Source: Bacillota bacterium | GTDB lineage: Bacteria; Bacillota; Clostridia; Peptostreptococcales; Anaerovoracaceae | Direction: 5' to 3' | Assembly (NCBI GenBank): GCA_017621195.1 | Contig: JAGATO010000315.1 | Span: forward strand, 1 to 8,154 | Length of the DNA stretch: 8,154 nucleotides | Shown here: positions 4,407 through 8,154 of the stretch, piece after piece | Numbering within the stretch: position 1 is the stretch's first letter | Layout of the letters: each line of letters opens with the position of its first letter | The notes under the pieces: generated by a model | Databases searched by the model: none | What the model was told of the DNA's origin: nothing | Seen by the model: only the letters and a program-made list of their open reading frames with translations | Translations under genes and position numbers: made by a program

Positions 4407-5342
4407 ATGGAATTCAGACATGTATCGGTCATGTTCAGCGAATGCATGAAAATGCTGAACATCCGACCTGATGGCATCTATGTGGACGGAACTCTGGGCG
4501 GTGGCGGTCACGCCAGCGGCATCTGTGAAAAATTAAATCAAGAGGGGATTTTAATAGGAATTGACAGAGACCGTGACGCATTGAATGCAGCGGCGAAAAA
4601 CCTGGAACGATTTTCCTGCCGAAAGGAACTGGTTCAAAGCAATTATTCCGATATCAAACGGGTCCTGGACGAATTGGGGATCGACGGGATCGACGGCGCA
4701 CTGCTGGATTTGGGGGTTTCCTCCTTCCAGCTGGACAACGCTCAGCGGGGGTTTTCCTACATGCAGGATGCTCCGTTGGATATGCGGATGAATGCGGGCG
4801 ATCCGTTCAGCGCTTACGACGTAATTAACGGCTACAGCGAAAAAGAACTGACGGATATCATACGAAAATATGGAGAAGAACGATGGGCCTCCCGCATCAG
4901 CAGCTTCATCGTCAACCGGCGAAAGCAGGGGGAGATCACCTCAACCGGCCAGCTGGTGGACATCATCAAAGCGGCGATTCCGGCATCCGCCAGAAGGGAG
5001 GGGCCCCATCCGGCCAAGAGAACGTTCCAGGCGATCCGCATCGAGGTCAATCAGGAACTGACTCAACTGGAAAAGGCGGTCACCGATTTTATGGACGTGC
5101 TGAAACCCGGCGGACGGCTGTGTATCATCACCTTCCACTCGTTGGAGGACCGCATCGTTAAAGAAAAATTTAACGCCAGGCTGCGTCCCTGCACCTGTCC
5201 CAAGGAATTTCCCGTCTGCGTCTGCGGAAAGAAACCGGACGTGAAAAAAGTGATAGGGAAGCCCATGGTAGCAACGGAGCAGGAACTGGAACTGAATCCC
5301 AGGGCCCGCAGCGCAAAGCTTCGCGTCATCGAGAAGCTCTGA
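4407..5342 (+). CDS. rsmH: 16S rRNA (cytosine-1402-N4)-methyltransferase RsmH (MraW)
   Basis: RsmH uses S-adenosylmethionine to methylate N4 of C1402 in the decoding centre of 16S rRNA. At 311 residues it is full length for the family. Visible signatures are HVSVMFSECMKML at the N-terminus, the SAM-binding loop DGTLGGGGHA (27-36), the acidic GIDRD that closes the next strand, LLDLGVSSFQLD (about 99-110), the PHPAKRTFQAIRIEVNQEL block, and ITFHSLEDRIVK near the catalytic core. A C-terminal four-cysteine stretch (PCTCPKEFPVCVCGKKP) and the closing NPRARSAKLRVIEKL are both typical. ATG 4407 has GGGAGGAG six bases upstream. It lies between mraZ and ftsL, as in most Bacillota, and probably shares the mraZ promoter. 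Nothing is missing. Confidence 0.97.
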   Translation: MEFRHVSVMFSECMKMLNIRPDGIYVDGTLGGGGHASGICEKLNQEGILIGIDRDRDALNAAAKNLERFSCRKELVQSNYSDIKRVLDELGIDGIDGALLDLGVSSFQLDNAQRGFSYMQDAPLDMRMNAGDPFSAYDVINGYSEKELTDIIRKYGEERWASRISSFIVNRRKQGEITSTGQLVDIIKAAIPASARREGPHPAKRTFQAIRIEVNQELTQLEKAVTDFMDVLKPGGRLCIITFHSLEDRIVKEKFNARLRPCTCPKEFPVCVCGKKPDVKKVIGKPMVATEQELELNPRARSAKLRVIEKL

Positions 5343-5372
5343 TGGCTGTCCGAGACATTTCCGGGCGGCAAA

Positions 5373-5387
5373 CCGGCCGACGGCCGG
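5373..5387 (+). other. Perfect GC hairpin between rsmH and ftsL
   Basis: CCGGCC (5373-5378) and GGCCGG (5382-5387) form a six-pair all-GC stem around GAC. It sits in the 82-base gap between the two genes, about 37 bases before the ftsL start. No T-tract follows, so it is not a normal terminator. It may be an RNA processing or stability element. Confidence 0.5.
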
Positions 5388-5424
5388 ATAAAACAATACG
5401 ATAACAAAAGAGAAAGAGGAACAG

Positions 5425-5865
5425 ATGTTAGCAGCGGAAAAGTGGTACGCATATCAGGAAAATTATCAGAAGTACGGACTGGATATGCGGCCGGCGGAAG
5501 AAAAGAAAATAAGGGAACGAACAGAAAAGGACGCTGCCATTTCCGTTACGGATAAGCTGCGGCTTCTGGTGTTGATCATCATGCTGGGGGCGCTGTTCGT
5601 AGGGTTTGTGGCTGCCACGGCCTACGGATCGAAGATCCAGTACAACATCAACACGATTCAGGCGAAAAGCGCCGAAGTCCAGGGGGAAATCGAAAATCTC
5701 AACGTCAAGATCAAGAGCGCGACCAATATCCAGACCATCGAGGAAAAGGCGCTGGCCATGGGTATGGTATATCCGAAAGTGAACGAATATGTCTACATCA
5801 ACGGCGAAAAGGAAGAGCCCGTACGGGACTTTGCCCTGGCTCTGATGGAACAGGCATATAATTAG
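5425..5865 (+). CDS. ftsL: Cell division protein FtsL-like (septum formation)
   Basis: FtsL is a small bitopic membrane protein that, with DivIC/FtsB, recruits and activates septal peptidoglycan synthesis by the class B PBP and its partner. This 146-residue protein has the right build. A charged cytoplasmic N-terminus (about 1-44, with YQENYQKYGLDMRP) leads to one membrane helix (about 45-66, LRLLVLIIMLGALFVGFVAA). A coiled-coil-like heptad region (about 69-105) and a short AMGMVYPKVNEYVYI end follow, typical of the family. The sequence itself is poorly conserved, as usual for FtsL, so the call leans on architecture and position between rsmH and the PBP gene. AGAGGA lies just upstream of ATG 5425. 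Residues 123-146 extend past the usual core. Confidence 0.85.
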   Translation: MLAAEKWYAYQENYQKYGLDMRPAEEKKIRERTEKDAAISVTDKLRLLVLIIMLGALFVGFVAATAYGSKIQYNINTIQAKSAEVQGEIENLNVKIKSATNIQTIEEKALAMGMVYPKVNEYVYINGEKEEPVRDFALALMEQAYN

Positions 5866-5934
5866 CCGCGGAAAGATATACTGAAGTAGGGCTGCGGCAG
5901 GGAGAATCGATAATATTTTGATAGCGTATTTCGG

Positions 5935-5978
5935 AAAAAGGTTGCCTTGCGAAGTGAAAGCAAAAGGAAACCTTTTTT
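5935..5978 (+). terminator. Possible terminator or attenuator between ftsL and the PBP gene
   Basis: AAAAAGGTT (5935-5943) pairs with AACCTTTTT (5969-5977). After a single G/A mismatch, CCTT (5945-5948) pairs with AAGG (5964-5967), closed by a 15-base loop. The right arm ends in six T residues (5973-5978). Inside the cluster it would reduce rather than abolish read-through into the PBP and murE. The right arm also contains AAAAGGAAA, the only strong ribosome-binding-like sequence ahead of ATG 5983, so it could also mask translation from that start. Confidence 0.5.
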
Positions 5979-6003
5979 GCGTATGAACGGGGAAAAGAGA
6001 TCC

Positions 6004-8040
6004 ATGTCAAACATGAAACCATCGACCAATTTACATAAGAAACGACTGATCATCGTCTTTGGAGTGATCTGCCTGGTGACCGTTCTTCTGGCCTTCCGCG
6101 TGGGCTGGATCCAGATCATCCGGGCTGATGATTATTCCAAAATGGCCATCGAACAGCAGACCAGCGACGTTCCCATCACCGCCAAGCGCGGCGTCATCTA
6201 CGACCGCAACGGAAAGGAACTGGCTATCAGCGCCGTGACTAACACCATTTGGGTGCGGCCTGCCAGCATTAAAAACTCCAGCGAGGATGCGGCAGAGGTG
6301 GAACAGACCACCAATGATGTGGCCGTAAAGCTGGCCGAGATTCTGGAAATGGATGCGGCGGAGGTCAAGAGCATCATCACCCAGGAGAAGTTGCTGGTCA
6401 AAGTGGCGAAGTACGTGGATAAAGAGAAGGCGGATCAGATCCGAGATGCTCAGCTGACCGGCATCGAGATTGCGGAAGACGTGAAGCGTTACTACCCGTT
6501 GGGCGCGTTTTTATCCCACGTACTGGGAAGTACCACCGATGACAACCAGGGACTGTCCGGTCTGGAACTGAAATACAGCCAGTACCTGTCCGGCATCAAC
6601 GGTCGCTGGATCAAGAACAAGGATATCAAGGGCCGGAGCCTGGCTTACGGCGTGGAAAAGTATTATCAGGCGGAGGACGGACTGAGTCTCGTTCTGACCA
6701 TCGATGAAGTCATACAGCACTACGTGGAAAAGGCGCTTACCACAGTACAGGCCGACACCCAGGCGAAGCGCGTCATGTGCATCGTCATGGACCCGGAGAC
6801 GGGAGACGTACTGGCCATGGCGGTGACGCCGGACTTCGATCCCAATGATCCCAGAACGCCGCTGGACCCGCAGGAAGCCGCCAAAGTGGCGGCCATGGAC
6901 AGCGCGGAACAGCAGACGTACTGGAATCAGATGTGGCGAAATCCATTGATCAGCGACACCTATGAACCCGGTTCCACCTTCAAGCTGATCACCACGTCTC
7001 TGGCGCTGGATGCCGGAGTAACGTCTCCGTCGGACACCTTCGTCTGCACCCATTCCTATCAGGTGGCCGGCGTAACGCTGCACTGCTGGCGGCCCCAGCC
7101 TCACGGTCACGAAACACTGGCTCAGGCGGTTCAGAACTCCTGTAATCCGGTATTCATCCAGCTGGCCCAGCGCATGGGAATGGATAAGTACTACGAAGGA
7201 CTGGAACTGTTCGGATTGATGGAGAAGACGGGGATCGATTTCCCGGGTGAAGGCAGCAATATCTTACAGAAGAAAGAAACTGCCGGACCTGTGGGTCTTG
7301 CAACCATGTCCTATGGCCAGGGTATCGCCGTCACGCCCATCAGTCTGATCACCGCCATTTCCTCCATCGGAAACGAAGGAAAGCTGATGCAGCCCCGGCT
7401 GGTGAAGGCGCTGGTGGACAGCGACGGAAATACCGTTCAGGACTTTGAGCCCAAGGTGGTGCGACAGGTCATCTCCAAGCAGACGGCCAGCGAAATGTGC
7501 GACATCATGGAGTCCGTCGTATCGGAAGGCGGCGGCGGTACCGCCAAGGTTGCCGGATATCGCATCGGCGGAAAGACCGGTACGGCAAACAAGCCGAAGG
7601 ACGGCGGCTACTCCGACGACACGTATTCGTCCTTCATCGGTCTGGCTCCCATGGAGGATCCGCAGGTTGCCATTCTGCTCATCGTCGATACGCCTCAGGG
7701 TGTCAAATACGGAAGTCAGACGGCAGCCCCCGGCGTCAAGCTGATCCTGGAGGACACCCTGCGCTACCTGAACATCCAGCCCACCTACACCGACGAGGAA
7801 AAGGCGGCCATGGAAAGCCGCATGGTGGATGTTCCCGACCTGACCGGTCAGAGCGTGGATAACGCCCTGGGAATTCTGGGCGGAAAGAACCTGAAGGTTG
7901 CATTGCAGCTGAACGAGGATAAGGGAGCCGTGGGCGACGTGGTTGTGGATCAGTATCCGAAGCCAGGCGAGCGGGTGGAGATAGACTCCACCGTGACGGT
8001 CTACTACGACCGGGTAGCGTCGCTGGATAATGGCGAATGA
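6004..8040 (+). CDS. spoVD: Class B penicillin-binding protein, SpoVD/FtsI type, with one PASTA domain
   Basis: This is a membrane-anchored DD-transpeptidase that cross-links peptidoglycan at the division septum or in the spore cortex. From ATG 6004 it has 678 residues. There is a short basic N-terminus, a membrane helix (about 15-33), a PBP dimerisation domain (about 45-240, with KRGVIYDRNGKELA and YYPLGAFLSHVLG), and the transpeptidase domain. Its active-site motifs are STFK (Ser324), SCN (Ser379) and KTG (Lys524). One PASTA domain follows (about 608-670). Cys361 and Cys380, 19 residues apart around the active site, match the spacing of the redox-controlled pair I recall in Bacillus SpoVD. 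This favours the sporulation paralogue, but as the only PBP between ftsL and murE here it might also serve division. The start is uncertain: ATG 5983 and ATG 6013 are in frame. 6004 gives an N-terminus like that of SpoVD and avoids the upstream hairpin. Confidence 0.92.
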   Translation: MSNMKPSTNLHKKRLIIVFGVICLVTVLLAFRVGWIQIIRADDYSKMAIEQQTSDVPITAKRGVIYDRNGKELAISAVTNTIWVRPASIKNSSEDAAEVEQTTNDVAVKLAEILEMDAAEVKSIITQEKLLVKVAKYVDKEKADQIRDAQLTGIEIAEDVKRYYPLGAFLSHVLGSTTDDNQGLSGLELKYSQYLSGINGRWIKNKDIKGRSLAYGVEKYYQAEDGLSLVLTIDEVIQHYVEKALTTVQADTQAKRVMCIVMDPETGDVLAMAVTPDFDPNDPRTPLDPQEAAKVAAMDSAEQQTYWNQMWRNPLISDTYEPGSTFKLITTSLALDAGVTSPSDTFVCTHSYQVAGVTLHCWRPQPHGHETLAQAVQNSCNPVFIQLAQRMGMDKYYEGLELFGLMEKTGIDFPGEGSNILQKKETAGPVGLATMSYGQGIAVTPISLITAISSIGNEGKLMQPRLVKALVDSDGNTVQDFEPKVVRQVISKQTASEMCDIMESVVSEGGGGTAKVAGYRIGGKTGTANKPKDGGYSDDTYSSFIGLAPMEDPQVAILLIVDTPQGVKYGSQTAAPGVKLILEDTLRYLNIQPTYTDEEKAAMESRMVDVPDLTGQSVDNALGILGGKNLKVALQLNEDKGAVGDVVVDQYPKPGERVEIDSTVTVYYDRVASLDNGE

Positions 8041-8108
8041 CGAATTACGCCGCCTGAGGCGAATGGAACAAGAATAAAAAATGAATTGAAATAGAAAGGA
8101 AAGACCCC

Positions 8109-8154
8109 ATGAAGCTCAGTCAGCTGCTTCACGATACGGGGATAAAATGCAAAG
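8109..8154 (+). CDS. murE: MurE ligase, N-terminal fragment at the window edge
   Basis: Only 15 codons are visible (MKLSQLLHDTGIKCK). They follow AGAAAGGAAAG, which ends five bases before the ATG. The MKLxxLL opening and the position right after a SpoVD-type PBP fit UDP-N-acetylmuramoyl-tripeptide synthetase, which adds the third amino acid to the cytoplasmic peptidoglycan precursor. The 68-base gap before it has a small CGCC/GGCG stem but no terminator. The identification rests mainly on gene order. Confidence 0.72.
   Translation, partial: MKLSQLLHDTGIKCK

Noticed and set aside
8041..8108. Terminator between the PBP gene and murE
   Set aside because: Only a four-pair CGCC/GGCG stem with no T-tract.

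Overview
The window looks like a chromosomal segment from a moderately GC-rich, probably endospore-forming member of the Clostridia (Bacillota). The evidence is the start of a division and cell wall cluster in the Gram-positive order mraZ-rsmH-ftsL-PBP-murE, strong AGGAGG-type ribosome binding sites, and a PBP that carries the cysteine pair known from SpoVD. I cannot name a genus from sequence alone.

Layout: (1) 1-816, minus strand: a cysteine-rich protein of unknown function, open across its whole visible length and cut by the left window edge. (2) 817-1156: a divergent intergenic region with a GC-rich hairpin and direct repeat, three tandem copies of a 34-bp unit, and a promoter-like -10 box. 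(3) 1157-3144, plus strand: a tight four-gene operon with overlapping genes. It encodes an ECF sigma factor, its HxxxCxxC zinc-type anti-sigma factor with one membrane helix, a multi-pass membrane protein, and a small LiaF/DUF5668-like membrane protein. It looks like an envelope-stress module. (4) 3246-3613: a 90-residue ORF that appears to join the zinc ribbon of threonine synthase to its extreme C-terminus, followed by a frameshifted second copy of the 3' end. I read this as a gene remnant. (5) 3619-3957: a strong intrinsic terminator, GC-rich repeats, and the mra control region, where a near-consensus promoter is overlapped by 10-bp-period MraZ boxes and a further box pair lies upstream in inverted orientation. 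(6) 3958-8154, plus strand: mraZ, rsmH, ftsL, a SpoVD-type class B PBP, and the first 15 codons of murE.

The division cluster is largely ordinary. MraZ autoregulates the cluster, RsmH methylates 16S rRNA, FtsL and the PBP act in septal peptidoglycan synthesis, and MurE makes the precursor. The parts most worth attention are the unannotated cysteine-rich gene, the ECF/anti-sigma/two-membrane-protein operon with its odd sigma start region, the collapsed thrC-like ORF with its duplicated tail, the bipartite MraZ box layout, and a hairpin with a T-tract directly in front of the PBP gene.
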